In this document: one piece after another, positions 16,284-24,833 of the stretch
How the letters are laid out: the number at the start of each line of letters is the position of its first letter
How positions within the stretch are numbered: position 1 is the first letter of the stretch
NCBI RefSeq assembly: GCF_001423615.1
Contig: NZ_LMOU01000001.1
Span: 1,605,590 to 1,669,589, forward strand
Direction: 5' to 3'
DNA from: Microbacterium sp. Leaf159
Lineage (GTDB): Bacteria; Actinomycetota; Actinomycetes; Actinomycetales; Microbacteriaceae
Length of the DNA stretch: 64,000 bases
Translations under genes and position numbers: made by a program
Notes under the pieces: generated by a model
What the model saw: the letters and a program-made list of their open reading frames with translations, nothing else
What the model was told of the DNA's origin: nothing
Database searches by the model: none

Positions 16284-18628
16284 CCCGACGCCCTCTCTCG
16301 ACGTATCGGCTGCAGATCAGGGCGGGCTTCACGCTCGACGACGCCGCGGCGGTCACGGACTACCTGGCCGACCTCGGCGTCTCCTGGGCGTACCTGTCGC
16401 CACTGCTCGCGGCCGTGCCAGGCTCCGACCACGGATACGACGTCGTCGACCACTCCCGGATCGACGACGCCCGCGGTGGCCCCGAGGGCCTGGTCCGGTT
16501 CGCCGCCTCCGCACGCGCGGCGGACCTCGGCATCCTCGTCGACATCGTCCCGAACCATGTCGGGGTCGCGATCCCCCGCGCCAACCCCTGGTGGTGGGAC
16601 ATGCTGCGGCTCGGTCGCGCATCGCGGCACGCGGTGGCCTTCGACGTCGACAAGACGGTGTCAGAGGGTCGGGTGCGACTCCCGATCCTGGGGTCCTCCC
16701 CCGCCGAGGTCCTCGCCGCAGGGGAGATCGTGATCGACACGACCCCCGCGGACGATGCTCCCGACGGGACCCTGAGTTACTTCGATCATGTTCTGCCGCT
16801 GGCTCCTGGAACAGGAGCCCTGGCGGAGGATCTCCCTGCTCTGCTCGACGCCCAGCACTACGAGCTGCGGTTCTGGGAGGATCAGAACACCGACCTCGAC
16901 TATCGCCGCTTCTTCGCCGTGTCGGAGCTGGCGGGGATCCGGGTCGAGCTTCCGGACGTGTTCGACGAGTCGCACCGGGAGATCGCGCGGTGGATCACCG
17001 ACGGACTCGCCGACGGACTGCGGGTGGACCACCCGGACGGGCTGGCGCACCCCGGCGACTATCTGGAACGTCTCGCCGACGCGACCGGCGCCGCCTACAC
17101 CCTGGTCGAGAAGATCCTGGAGCCCGGCGAGGAGCTGCCCTCCTGGTGGCGCACCGACGGCACGACCGGCTACGACGCGCTGGTCGAGATCGATCGGGTC
17201 CTGATCGACCAGTCGGGCGTCGACGAACTCGACGCCCTCGACGCCCGGTTGCGCGCCGAGACCGGTCTGCCGGTCGCGCAGCCGTGGCACGATCTGATCC
17301 TCACCACGAAGCGGAAGGTCGCCGACGAGATCCTGCAGTCCGAGATCCGCCGACTGGTGCGCGCGCTGCCGTTCGGCATCGTCGGAGCGGAGGATGCTCT
17401 GACCGAGATCGTCGCGAGCTTCCCCGTCTACCGGGCGTATCTGCCGGCGGGACGCGAGCATCTGCAGCACGCGATCGATGACGCCGCCCGCCGACGGCCC
17501 GATCTCGCCGAGTCGATCGCCGAGCTCGCGCCGCTGCTCTTCGACACGACGCTCGAGGTCGCGGAGCGGTTTCCGCAGGTCACCGGAGCGGTGATGGCGA
17601 AGGGCGTGGAGGACACCGCGTTCTACCGCTTCACCCGGCTGGGCACGCTGACCGAGGTCGGCGGCGACCCCTCGATCGGGTCTCTCTCGGTCGAGTCTTT
17701 CCACGATGCCCAGCGGTCGCGACTCGCCTCATGGCCGCACTCGATGACCACGCTGTCGACGCACGACACGAAGCGCTCCGAAGACGTGCGTGCCCGGCTG
17801 TCGGTGCTCGCCGAGGTGCCTGAGCGCTGGTCCGAGACGCTGACGGAGCTCCGCGCCGTCGCCTCGACCGGACACGGCCCCCTCGACGCGCTCCTGTGGC
17901 AGGCGGTCGTGGGAGCGTGGCCCGTCTCGACCGAGCGACTGACCGCCTATGGGCTGAAGGCCGCTCGCGAGGCCGCCGAGGGCACCGGATGGCAGCACCC
18001 GGACGCCGAGTTCGAGAAGGGCGTCACGGCGATCGCCGAGGCCGCCAACGGCTCCGCGCGAGACATCGTCGAGCGGTTCGTGAACGAGATCGTCGCCCCC
18101 GGCCGCGTCAACTCGCTGTCCGCGAAGCTGCTCCAGCTTGCGGCGCCCGGCGTTCCCGACGTCTACCAGGGCACCGAGCTGTGGGACCACTCGCTCGTCG
18201 ACCCCGACAACCGTCGACCGGTCGACTTCGCCGAGCGGTCCGCACTGCTCCGCCTCCTCGACGAGGACGCCGCCCGCGGCATCCTCCCTCCGATCGACGA
18301 CTCCGGACTCGCGAAGATGCTCGTCACCTCGCGGACTCTGCGCCTGCGCCGCGACCACGCCGACCTCTTCCACGGCTATCGCCCCGGTGCGATCGCCGGA
18401 GAGGCGGCCGACCACGCGATCGCCTTCGATCGCGGCGGAGTGCTCGCCGTGGCCACTCGCCTGCCGGTCGGTCTGGCGCGTCGGGGCGGATGGGGAGACA
18501 CCGTGCTGATGCGGCCCGACCTCGCCGCTGTCGATGTGCTGACGGGCCGACGCGTCGACGGCGGTCCTGTTCCGCTGGCGGAGCTGCTCGACACCTATCC
18601 GGTCGCGCTCCTGGTGGAGGAACGATGA
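16280..18628 (+). CDS. treY: malto-oligosyltrehalose synthase
   Basis: A 782-aa GH13 enzyme that isomerises the reducing-end alpha-1,4 bond of maltodextrins to the alpha,alpha-1,1 bond of trehalose. N-terminal [20 protein letters not shown] and [21 protein letters not shown] are TreY signatures; the barrel motifs [21 protein letters not shown] and [12 protein letters not shown] give catalytic Asp and Glu. The C-terminal region [14 protein letters not shown] is also diagnostic. It overlaps glgX and treZ by 4 bases each. Confidence 0.95.
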   Translation: MTRRPLSTYRLQIRAGFTLDDAAAVTDYLADLGVSWAYLSPLLAAVPGSDHGYDVVDHSRIDDARGGPEGLVRFAASARAADLGILVDIVPNHVGVAIPRANPWWWDMLRLGRASRHAVAFDVDKTVSEGRVRLPILGSSPAEVLAAGEIVIDTTPADDAPDGTLSYFDHVLPLAPGTGALAEDLPALLDAQHYELRFWEDQNTDLDYRRFFAVSELAGIRVELPDVFDESHREIARWITDGLADGLRVDHPDGLAHPGDYLERLADATGAAYTLVEKILEPGEELPSWWRTDGTTGYDALVEIDRVLIDQSGVDELDALDARLRAETGLPVAQPWHDLILTTKRKVADEILQSEIRRLVRALPFGIVGAEDALTEIVASFPVYRAYLPAGREHLQHAIDDAARRRPDLAESIAELAPLLFDTTLEVAERFPQVTGAVMAKGVEDTAFYRFTRLGTLTEVGGDPSIGSLSVESFHDAQRSRLASWPHSMTTLSTHDTKRSEDVRARLSVLAEVPERWSETLTELRAVASTGHGPLDALLWQAVVGAWPVSTERLTAYGLKAAREAAEGTGWQHPDAEFEKGVTAIAEAANGSARDIVERFVNEIVAPGRVNSLSAKLLQLAAPGVPDVYQGTELWDHSLVDPDNRRPVDFAERSALLRLLDEDAARGILPPIDDSGLAKMLVTSRTLRLRRDHADLFHGYRPGAIAGEAADHAIAFDRGGVLAVATRLPVGLARRGGWGDTVLMRPDLAAVDVLTGRRVDGGPVPLAELLDTYPVALLVEER

Positions 18629-20382
18629 TCTCGGTCTGGGCACCGCGCGCGAAGACCGTGCGGCTGCGGCGCCTGACCCCCGCGTGCGTGCTGATCTCCG
18701 AGCACGACATGACGCCGACCTCGGCGGAACCGGGATGGTGGAGCAGCGACGTCCCGATGTCCGAGGGCGAGCGCTACGGCTTCCTGCTCGACGGGAGCGA
18801 TGACCTTCGGCCCGACCCCCGGTCTCGGCGACAGCCTCGCGGTGTGCATGGACCGTCCGCGCTGTTCGACGCCGCACGTTTCGAATGGACCGACACGAGC
18901 TGGGCGGGTCGAGCGCTCGAAGGCGGAGTGATCTACGAGCTGCACGTGGGCACCTTCACGCCGGAGGGGACCCTCGACGCGCTGATCGGCCGCCTCGACC
19001 ACCTCGTCGGGCTCGGGATCACGCACATCGAGCTGCTCCCGGTCAACGCGTTCAGCGGCACGTGGAACTGGGGCTACGACGGAGTGCTCTGGTACGCCGT
19101 GCACGAGGCCTACGGCGGCCCCGCCGGATATCAGCGCCTCGTGGATGCGGCGCATGCCCGCGGCCTCGCAGTGATCCAGGACGTGGTCTACAACCACCTG
19201 GGCCCGAGCGGCAACTACCTGCCCGAGTTCGGGCCGTACCTGCGCGACGGCGAACACACCTCCTGGGGCGAATCGGTGAACCTCGACGAGCCCGCGGTGC
19301 GCGAGTACATCATCGAGAACGCTCTGATGTGGCTGCGCGACTTCCACGTCGACGGGCTGCGTCTCGACGCGGTGCACGCCCTCCACGACGACCGCACTCC
19401 GCACATCCTGCACGAGCTCGCCGAACGCGTCGATGCACTCTCCGCTCAGGTCGAGCGACCGCTCAGCCTGATCGCGGAATCCGACCTGAACGACCCGACG
19501 CTCATCCTGCCCCGCGAAGCCGGCGGATACGGGCTCACGGCGCAGTGGTCGGATGACTGGCATCACGCGGTCCATGTGGCCCTCACCGGTGAGACCGACG
19601 GCTACTACGCGGACTTCGCCGCACCGGATGCCGTCGCCAAAGTGTCGGAGGGCGGCTTCTTCCACGACGGCACGTACTCCTCTTTCCGCGGCCGCACGCA
19701 CGGTGCTCCCCTGCCAGCGAACGTGCCCGCCTGGCGCCTCGTCACCTTCGCACAGGATCACGACCAGATCGGCAACCGGGCCGCCGGCGACCGGCTCGCG
19801 GCCTCGCTGTCGCCCGGGCGCCTCGCCGTCGCCGCGGTGCTCACGCTGACCGCCCCGGGAACGCCCATGCTGTTCATGGGCGAAGAGTGGGGCGCATCGA
19901 CGCCCTGGCAGTTCTTCACCTCGCACAAGGAGCCGGAGCTCGCCCGAGCCACCGCCGAGGGGCGCATCGCCGAGTTCGCGCGCATGGGCTGGGACCCGGC
20001 ACTCGTGCCCGATCCGCAGGATCCGGCGACGTTCGAGCGCTCGCATCTCGACTGGAACGAGCTCGGCGACGGGCCGCATGCTCAGCTGCTCGACCTCTAC
20101 CGCCGCCTGATCTCGCTGCGGCAGGAGCGCGACGAACTCACTGATCCCGACATGGCGCACACGACCGTCGCGGTGTCGCATCGGGATGCGGCCCCGGATG
20201 CCCGCGCGTACCGCATCGACCGCGGACGCCTCTCGGTGCTCGTCAACCTGACGGCGGACGAGGTCGAGTTCGACCTGGAACCGGATGCCCGAGTGCTGCT
20301 GGAGACAGCACCCGGCCGGATCATGGCCCGCACGATCTTCGTCCTGCCGGAGTCGGCGGTGATCGTCGGCCCGCCCGACTGA
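18625..20382 (+). CDS. treZ: malto-oligosyltrehalose trehalohydrolase
   Basis: A 585-aa GH13 enzyme that releases trehalose from maltooligosyl-trehalose made by TreY. It has an N-terminal CBM48-like domain ([12 protein letters not shown]), then the barrel with [23 protein letters not shown] (nucleophile Asp), [10 protein letters not shown] (acid/base Glu) and [11 protein letters not shown] (third catalytic Asp). The ATG at 18625 overlaps the treY stop; the frame extends upstream only as a shadow. It completes the GlgX/TreX-TreY-TreZ pathway for making the osmoprotectant trehalose from glycogen. Confidence 0.95.
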   Translation: MISVWAPRAKTVRLRRLTPACVLISEHDMTPTSAEPGWWSSDVPMSEGERYGFLLDGSDDLRPDPRSRRQPRGVHGPSALFDAARFEWTDTSWAGRALEGGVIYELHVGTFTPEGTLDALIGRLDHLVGLGITHIELLPVNAFSGTWNWGYDGVLWYAVHEAYGGPAGYQRLVDAAHARGLAVIQDVVYNHLGPSGNYLPEFGPYLRDGEHTSWGESVNLDEPAVREYIIENALMWLRDFHVDGLRLDAVHALHDDRTPHILHELAERVDALSAQVERPLSLIAESDLNDPTLILPREAGGYGLTAQWSDDWHHAVHVALTGETDGYYADFAAPDAVAKVSEGGFFHDGTYSSFRGRTHGAPLPANVPAWRLVTFAQDHDQIGNRAAGDRLAASLSPGRLAVAAVLTLTAPGTPMLFMGEEWGASTPWQFFTSHKEPELARATAEGRIAEFARMGWDPALVPDPQDPATFERSHLDWNELGDGPHAQLLDLYRRLISLRQERDELTDPDMAHTTVAVSHRDAAPDARAYRIDRGRLSVLVNLTADEVEFDLEPDARVLLETAPGRIMARTIFVLPESAVIVGPPD

Positions 20383-20388
20383 TCGACG

Positions 20389-20871
20389 TCACCCCGCGGC
20401 GAGCGCCTTCGCGAAGCAGAGCGAGAGGTCGCTCTGCACGTAGTGACCGTAGCGCGGGATCGGCGCGTACCCCTCACGCTCGTAGAAGCGCACTGCGTCC
20501 GGCTGCGCCGTGCCGGTCTCGAGCACCAGGCGTCGGAGGCCGAGTTCATCGGCCGCCCGCTCGAGAGCGCTGAGCAGCGCGGTGGCGGCTCCCGTTCCGC
20601 GCGCCTGCGGAGCGGCGTACATCCGCTTGATCTCCGCGACGCCTTCGCCCAGCACATGGTCATCGAGCGGGCGCAGGCCACCGCACACGATCGCCTCTCC
20701 GTGCGGGTCTCGCGCGAGCAGGAACACCGGCACATCCTCGGCCGAGGGGATGACGCCGGGCTCGTGATCGTCGCTGCCGTACCGAGCGTCGAGCTCAACT
20801 CGCTGGGCTGCGCGCAGCCGCTCGGCATCCGGGTGGGTCCAGGCCACGCGCTCGATCGTCACACTCGTCAT
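20389..20871 (-). CDS. GNAT family N-acetyltransferase
   Basis: A 160-aa acetyl-CoA-dependent acetyltransferase. The acetyl-CoA-binding motif A is visible as KRMYAAPQARGTGAATALLSALE (about residues 85-108), followed by LVLETGTAQPDAVRFYEREGYAPI, the motif B region with the usual FYE-x-GY. The substrate is unknown. It converges with treZ with a 6-base gap between stops and no clear terminator between them. Confidence 0.85.
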   Translation of the reverse strand: MTSVTIERVAWTHPDAERLRAAQRVELDARYGSDDHEPGVIPSAEDVPVFLLARDPHGEAIVCGGLRPLDDHVLGEGVAEIKRMYAAPQARGTGAATALLSALERAADELGLRRLVLETGTAQPDAVRFYEREGYAPIPRYGHYVQSDLSLCFAKALAAG

Positions 20872-20952
20872 CAGTCGTTCTCCTTCGCTCCCTCGTCCGT
20901 TCGCAGAGCCACGCTATCGATCCGGAGTTTCGGCGATGTTGCCGACTTCGAG

Positions 20953-20973
20953 TTCAGGTTTCGCTGAATTCAG
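20953..20973. promoter_or_regulatory. palindromic operator ahead of the ArsR-CDF operon
   Basis: TTCAG at 20953 and the perfect palindrome CTGAATTCAG at 20964-20973 give two overlapping inverted repeats (TTCAG-N6-CTGAA and CTGAATTCAG) 20-40 bases before the ArsR start. This fits an autoregulatory ArsR/SmtB site. Confidence 0.6.
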
Positions 20974-20994
20974 GATTTTCTGTACTGTTGTGGT

Positions 20995-21327
20995 GTGACT
21001 CTCACGGCCTCCCCCACCCACACCGCCGCCGTCGCCCGGCTGGGACACGCGCTGTCGGACTCGACGCGCGCGTCGATCCTGCTCGCGCTGCGCGAAGAGC
21101 CCGCATATCCCTCGGATCTCGCCGAGCAGCTCGGCGTGAGTCGGCAGCTGCTGTCGAACCACCTGGCGTGTCTGCGCGGGTGCGGTCTCGTCGAGAGCAT
21201 CCAGGACGGCCGGCGCAGCCGATATCAGCTCGCGGATCCGCACCTCGTCCCGGCACTCGACGCACTGCTGCAGGTCATGCTGGTCGTCGAGCCCGACTGC
21301 TGCGACGGCGAAGGGTGCACCTGCTGA
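20995..21327 (+). CDS. ArsR/SmtB family metal-responsive repressor
   Basis: A 110-aa winged-helix repressor. The recognition region is YPSDLAEQLGVSRQLLSNHLA (DNA-binding helix near residues 42-60), followed by the wing QDGRRSRYQLAD. The C-terminal tail has closely spaced cysteines (DCCDGEGCTC) that could coordinate Cd, Pb, Zn or Cu, as in CmtR-like repressors. The start is the GTG at 20995. The stop overlaps the start of a cation-diffusion-facilitator gene (TGATG), so metal sensing and efflux are coupled in one transcript. Confidence 0.9.
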   Translation: MTLTASPTHTAAVARLGHALSDSTRASILLALREEPAYPSDLAEQLGVSRQLLSNHLACLRGCGLVESIQDGRRSRYQLADPHLVPALDALLQVMLVVEPDCCDGEGCTC

Positions 21328-22004
21328 TGACCACGATTGCCCCGAGCTCTGCCCGTCGGGCGACGCTGCACCGTCGCATCCGGCTCATCGTGGCGTTCAC
21401 GATCGTTTACAACGTCATCGAGGCGATCGTCGCGATCACGGCCGGATCCGTCGCGTCCTCCGCCGCGCTCATCGGCTTCGGCCTCGACTCGAGCATCGAG
21501 GTGCTGTCCGCCGCCGCGGTCGCCTGGCAATTCACCCGCCGCGACCCCGAGCGGTGGGAGAAGCCGACGCTGCGGGTGATCGCCGTCGCCTTCTTCGCCC
21601 TCGCGATCTACGTCGTCGCCTCCTCGGCGCTCTCCCTGATCGGCGGTGACCGCCCCGCACACAGCACGGTCGGCCTCGTCCTCACCGCCGTGAGCGTCGT
21701 CGTCATGCCTCTCGTCTCCCTCGCGGAGCGACGCGCAGGGCGCGAGGTCGGCTCGGCCACCGCGGTCGCCGATTCGAAGCAGACGCTGATCTGCACCTAC
21801 CTGTCGGCCGCCGTGCTGATCGGTCTCGCGCTCAACAGCCTGTGGGGTTGGTGGTGGGCGGATGCCGTCGCGGGACTCGTCATCGCGATCTTCGCCGTGC
21901 GCGAAGGCGTGGAGGCGTGGAAGGGCGACGCGTGCGCCACCTCGGTGGGCATGATCCTCGAGGACGGACATGACCACGAGCACGAGCACGAGGATCACCA
22001 CTGA
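21327..22004 (+). CDS. cation diffusion facilitator-type metal efflux protein
   Basis: A 225-aa protein with about five to six membrane helices and a histidine-rich C-terminal tail (DGHDHEHEHEDHH). The segment IGFGLDSSIEVLSAAAVAWQF contains Asp in the helix II metal site, and VADSKQTLICTYLSA holds the helix V acidic residue. It lacks the usual cytoplasmic C-terminal domain, so it is shorter than canonical CDF proteins and resembles a common actinobacterial CDF subgroup. Linked to and probably repressed by the ArsR gene, it likely exports a divalent cation. Confidence 0.85.
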   Translation: MTTIAPSSARRATLHRRIRLIVAFTIVYNVIEAIVAITAGSVASSAALIGFGLDSSIEVLSAAAVAWQFTRRDPERWEKPTLRVIAVAFFALAIYVVASSALSLIGGDRPAHSTVGLVLTAVSVVVMPLVSLAERRAGREVGSATAVADSKQTLICTYLSAAVLIGLALNSLWGWWWADAVAGLVIAIFAVREGVEAWKGDACATSVGMILEDGHDHEHEHEDHH

Positions 22005-22145
22005 CCTCACGATCTGCGGTGACTTTCGACGGCCGCGTCACGATTCCCGCATCCCCGGGTCTTGCTTGTGAGACCTGAAGTGAGCCTGGGGGACATGTGC
22101 TCGCTCCACGTCTTGGGCCGCACTCTCCCCTTTCTGAGCGGCTCG

Positions 22146-22175
22146 CGGGTGGGGCATCTCCCACGGCCCCACCCG
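22146..22175. terminator. hairpin, probable terminator
   Basis: A perfect 10-base stem (CGGGTGGGGC at 22146-22155 with 22166-22175) and a 10-base loop between the convergent CDF and response-regulator genes. There is no U-tract. Confidence 0.5.
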
Positions 22176-22218
22176 CACTCCCCTCCCTGAGGCGCTGCGA
22201 TGCGATGAGCCGAGCCGC

Positions 22219-22821
22219 TCAGATCCAGCCGCGCTCCTCGGCGAGCAGCACGGCCTGCTGCCGGGTTCCGACCGACAGCTTCGCGAGCACGGCCGAGATG
22301 TGATTGCGCACCGTCCCGGGGGCGAGCGACAGCGCCTTCGCGATCTGACCGGTCGTCTGACCACGGCGGCCTGCGCGCAGCACGTCGAGTTCGCGGTCGG
22401 TGAGCGGGGATCGTTCGTCGCTCAGGGCGTCGGCCGCGATCTCCGGATCGACGTACCGCGCACCGGCTGCGACCCTGCGGATCACGTCGGCGACCTGATC
22501 GGCGCCACGCGACTTCGGCAGGAAGCCGGAGACGCCGGAGGCGAGCGCCCGACGCAGCACACCGGGACGGGCGTGCCTCGTCACCACGACGCACCGGGTG
22601 GCGATCGCCCTGTTCAGCCTCTCGGCCACTTCGACGCCGTCGAGTCCCGGCATCTCGAGATCGAGCAGGCACACGTCCGGCGTCAACCTCAGAGCCTCGG
22701 CGAGCGCCTGCTCTCCGTCTTCGCACTCGGCGACGACCTCGATGTCGCCCTCCAGCCGCAGCAGGGCGGCAAGCGCGGAACGGATCATCCCCTCGTCGTC
22801 GGCCAGAAGCACCCGGATCAT
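22219..22821 (-). CDS. LuxR/NarL-family response regulator (DesR-like)
   Basis: A 200-aa two-component regulator. The receiver domain has the acidic pocket DDE (residues 8-10) and phospho-acceptor Asp54 in VCLLDLEMPG. The C-terminal LuxR-type HTH spans about residues 135-195 (SPLTDRELDVLRAG, then TVRNHISAVLAKLSVGTRQQAV). Its start overlaps the stop of the upstream sensor kinase by 4 bases. The pair is like DesK/DesR and other envelope- or antibiotic-stress systems; the target is unknown, but the divergent small multidrug-export gene is a natural candidate. Confidence 0.9.
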   Translation of the reverse strand: MIRVLLADDEGMIRSALAALLRLEGDIEVVAECEDGEQALAEALRLTPDVCLLDLEMPGLDGVEVAERLNRAIATRCVVVTRHARPGVLRRALASGVSGFLPKSRGADQVADVIRRVAAGARYVDPEIAADALSDERSPLTDRELDVLRAGRRGQTTGQIAKALSLAPGTVRNHISAVLAKLSVGTRQQAVLLAEERGWI

Positions 22822-24041
22822 CGCGATCCTCCTCGGTCGGCGGACGCACCCTCGTCCGCGGGAACCGTGACCACGACCGCGAAGTCGCCGCCCTCGTCAT
22901 GGATCTCCAGGGTGCCGCCCGCCTCGGCGATGCGCCGCCTGACGCCGTCGAGCCCCGAGCCGACCGGCTCCCCCGCGGCTTCGGCATCCACGTCGTTCGC
23001 GACTTCATAGCGCCATCCCTCCGGCACTCTCTTCAGCGTGAGCCGCGCGTGGCGTCCGGCACCGTGCCGCAGGACGTTGGTGGTCGTCTCGCGGATCACG
23101 GGCCCGAGAGCGGATGCCGGTGCGTCGTCGGCATCAGCCGCGATCTCCGCCTCCACTGCGAGGCCCGCGGCACTGAGGAGGTCCCGCGCGTTCGCCACCT
23201 CGTCGCCCAGCGGCACCGAGCGGAACCGGGTCGCGAGATCGCGCGTGCCCTGCCGCGCCTCATCGACGCTCACCCTCGCGGCCTGCAGCTGTTCGAGTGC
23301 CGCATCAGGATCGAGCCCCATGAGTCGCTCGGCCAGCTCGAGCTGCAGCGCGATCACCTGCAGGTGGTGTCCCTGCAGATCGTGCACGTCGGTGGCGACG
23401 CGAAGTCGCTCCTGGGTCGCGGCGAGCCGCGATTCTGAGGCGCGCGCCCGATCGAGCGTGACCAGGACGTCCCACCACCACAGAGAGCTCACCGACATCG
23501 CCGGGATCAGGATCGCGTACAGTGCCGGCAGCCACCCCGGCGCACCGGGCTCCATGGCACCGCGGGCCCCGTCGATGAACGCCAGGCAGAAGAGCAGCAC
23601 GGTCGTGAGGACCACGATCCGCACCCGCACGCCCTTCGGCCAGTTGAGCAGCACGACCGACTGCGCGATCGGCATGAGCGCGAGTAACCAGCTGTCGGTC
23701 ACGAAGCCCGCCAGCGCGCCATAGGCGGCGGCGATCAGCAGCGGAAGAGCGATGCGCGTCCACGGGATCCCCGGGTCGGCGTCGACCCGGTGCCGATACG
23801 CCCACAGCAGGATCGCGGTCGACAGCCACCAGACGATACCCCCGGCGCCGACGACCACCGGCGCGGTCGCGTCACCCGGCGAGGCGAACGCCTCGAGCGT
23901 CCACACCAGCACCAGGAACAGTTCGAGGAACACGACGGCCGAGAACGTGTACCACCAGGTCGCGGTGATGCCGCGAGCCAGCTGCCGGGCTCCGAGCGAC
24001 GGGTCGCCGGGTGGCTCGACCAGCGGGGATGTGCTCTGCAT
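22818..24041 (-). CDS. sensor histidine kinase (HisKA_3, DesK-like)
   Basis: A 407-aa membrane kinase. The N-terminal half has about five to six membrane helices (SAVVFLELFLVLVWTLEAF onward). The dimerisation and phosphoacceptor region is ATDVHDLQGHHLQVIALQLELAE with the histidine in DVHD. The catalytic ATPase domain near the C-terminus has VIRETTTNVLRHGAG (N box) and GSGLDGVRRRIAEAGGTLEI (G box). The ATG at 24041 was chosen over one 24 bases upstream because GTGGGGGC lies just before it. It is cotranslated with the response regulator. Confidence 0.9.
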   Translation of the reverse strand: MQSTSPLVEPPGDPSLGARQLARGITATWWYTFSAVVFLELFLVLVWTLEAFASPGDATAPVVVGAGGIVWWLSTAILLWAYRHRVDADPGIPWTRIALPLLIAAAYGALAGFVTDSWLLALMPIAQSVVLLNWPKGVRVRIVVLTTVLLFCLAFIDGARGAMEPGAPGWLPALYAILIPAMSVSSLWWWDVLVTLDRARASESRLAATQERLRVATDVHDLQGHHLQVIALQLELAERLMGLDPDAALEQLQAARVSVDEARQGTRDLATRFRSVPLGDEVANARDLLSAAGLAVEAEIAADADDAPASALGPVIRETTTNVLRHGAGRHARLTLKRVPEGWRYEVANDVDAEAAGEPVGSGLDGVRRRIAEAGGTLEIHDEGGDFAVVVTVPADEGASADRGGSR

Positions 24042-24058
24042 GCCCCCACGATACGGGC

Positions 24059-24072
24059 GTGACACATGTCAC
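24059..24072. promoter_or_regulatory. inverted repeat in the divergent kinase/export-protein promoter
   Basis: GTGACACATGTCAC: 5-base arms GTGAC/GTCAC around ACAT, 18 bases ahead of the kinase start. It could be a response-regulator or other operator; a symmetric site of this length can also arise by chance. Confidence 0.35.
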
Positions 24073-24195
24073 GGATGCCGTGGACGAACCACCCGGAAAC
24101 GAGTGACGCCCCGACACTGCCGCCGGGAGCGGAGGAGCGGTGGACTGGATACATCGCGGCGGAGACACCGGCGCTCAGACCATAGGAGCAATCCC

Positions 24196-24735
24196 ATGAA
24201 CCTCATCGAGACCTTCCAGGGCTTCGTCGCCCAGGTTCCCGAACTCGTCCAGCCGCTCATCGTCGCCCTCGCGGGTGCCATCCCCTTCATCGAGGGTGAG
24301 GGTGCCGTCTCGATCGGCATCATCGGCGGCATCCACCCCGTCGTCGCTGCCATCGCGGCGATGGTGGGCAACTTCCTCTGCGTCGCCGTGCTCGTGATCG
24401 CGAGCTCGGGTGCCCGCACGGCGATCGTGAACCGCAATCGCAGCCGTGAGGCCGTGCTGGCCGGAACGAGCGGCGGCGCGGTCGAGTCGACCGCCGCGGA
24501 GTCCGAGCGCGGCGGGGCACGCAAGGAGAAGTTCCAGCGGGCGTTCGAACGCTACGGCGTTCCCGGCGTGAGCCTCCTGGGTCCACTGCTGCTCCCGACC
24601 CAGTTCACCGCCACGATGCTCGCCGCCGCCGGCGTGGGCAAGGTCCGCATCCTGATCTGGCAGGCCGTCGCCATCGTCGGCTGGACCACGATCGTCGCCG
24701 TGATCGTGGGCAGCGCCGTGTACGCGATCCGCTGA
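24196..24735 (+). CDS. small multidrug export-type membrane protein (PF06695-like)
   Basis: A 179-aa membrane protein resembling the family called putative small multidrug export protein. The start is the ATG at 24196 with AGGAG 7 bases upstream. N-terminal helices include LIVALAGAIPFIEGEGAVSIG and VVAAIAAMVGNFLCVAVLVIASS; a cytoplasmic charged loop (about residues 78-118) separates them from the C-terminal helices (GVSLLGPLLLPTQFTATMLAA). GAIPFIEGEG and FERYGVPGVSLLGP are family-typical. It is divergent from the DesK-like kinase and may be its target. Confidence 0.75.
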   Translation: MNLIETFQGFVAQVPELVQPLIVALAGAIPFIEGEGAVSIGIIGGIHPVVAAIAAMVGNFLCVAVLVIASSGARTAIVNRNRSREAVLAGTSGGAVESTAAESERGGARKEKFQRAFERYGVPGVSLLGPLLLPTQFTATMLAAAGVGKVRILIWQAVAIVGWTTIVAVIVGSAVYAIR

Positions 24736-24776
24736 TCGGGCGAATCACAGCGGAGCAGACGCACGCAGCGCCTGGA

Positions 24777-24822
24777 ACACAGCAGCGGGTGGCCACCGAC
24801 CGGTGATCACCCGCTGCTGTGT
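24777..24822. terminator. strong bidirectional hairpin
   Basis: A perfect 15-base stem (24777-24791 with 24808-24822); the 16-base loop itself holds a CACCG/CGGTG pair. It lies between the convergent small-export and surface-protein genes. Confidence 0.8.
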
Positions 24823-24833
24823 GCGTGCGGCTG

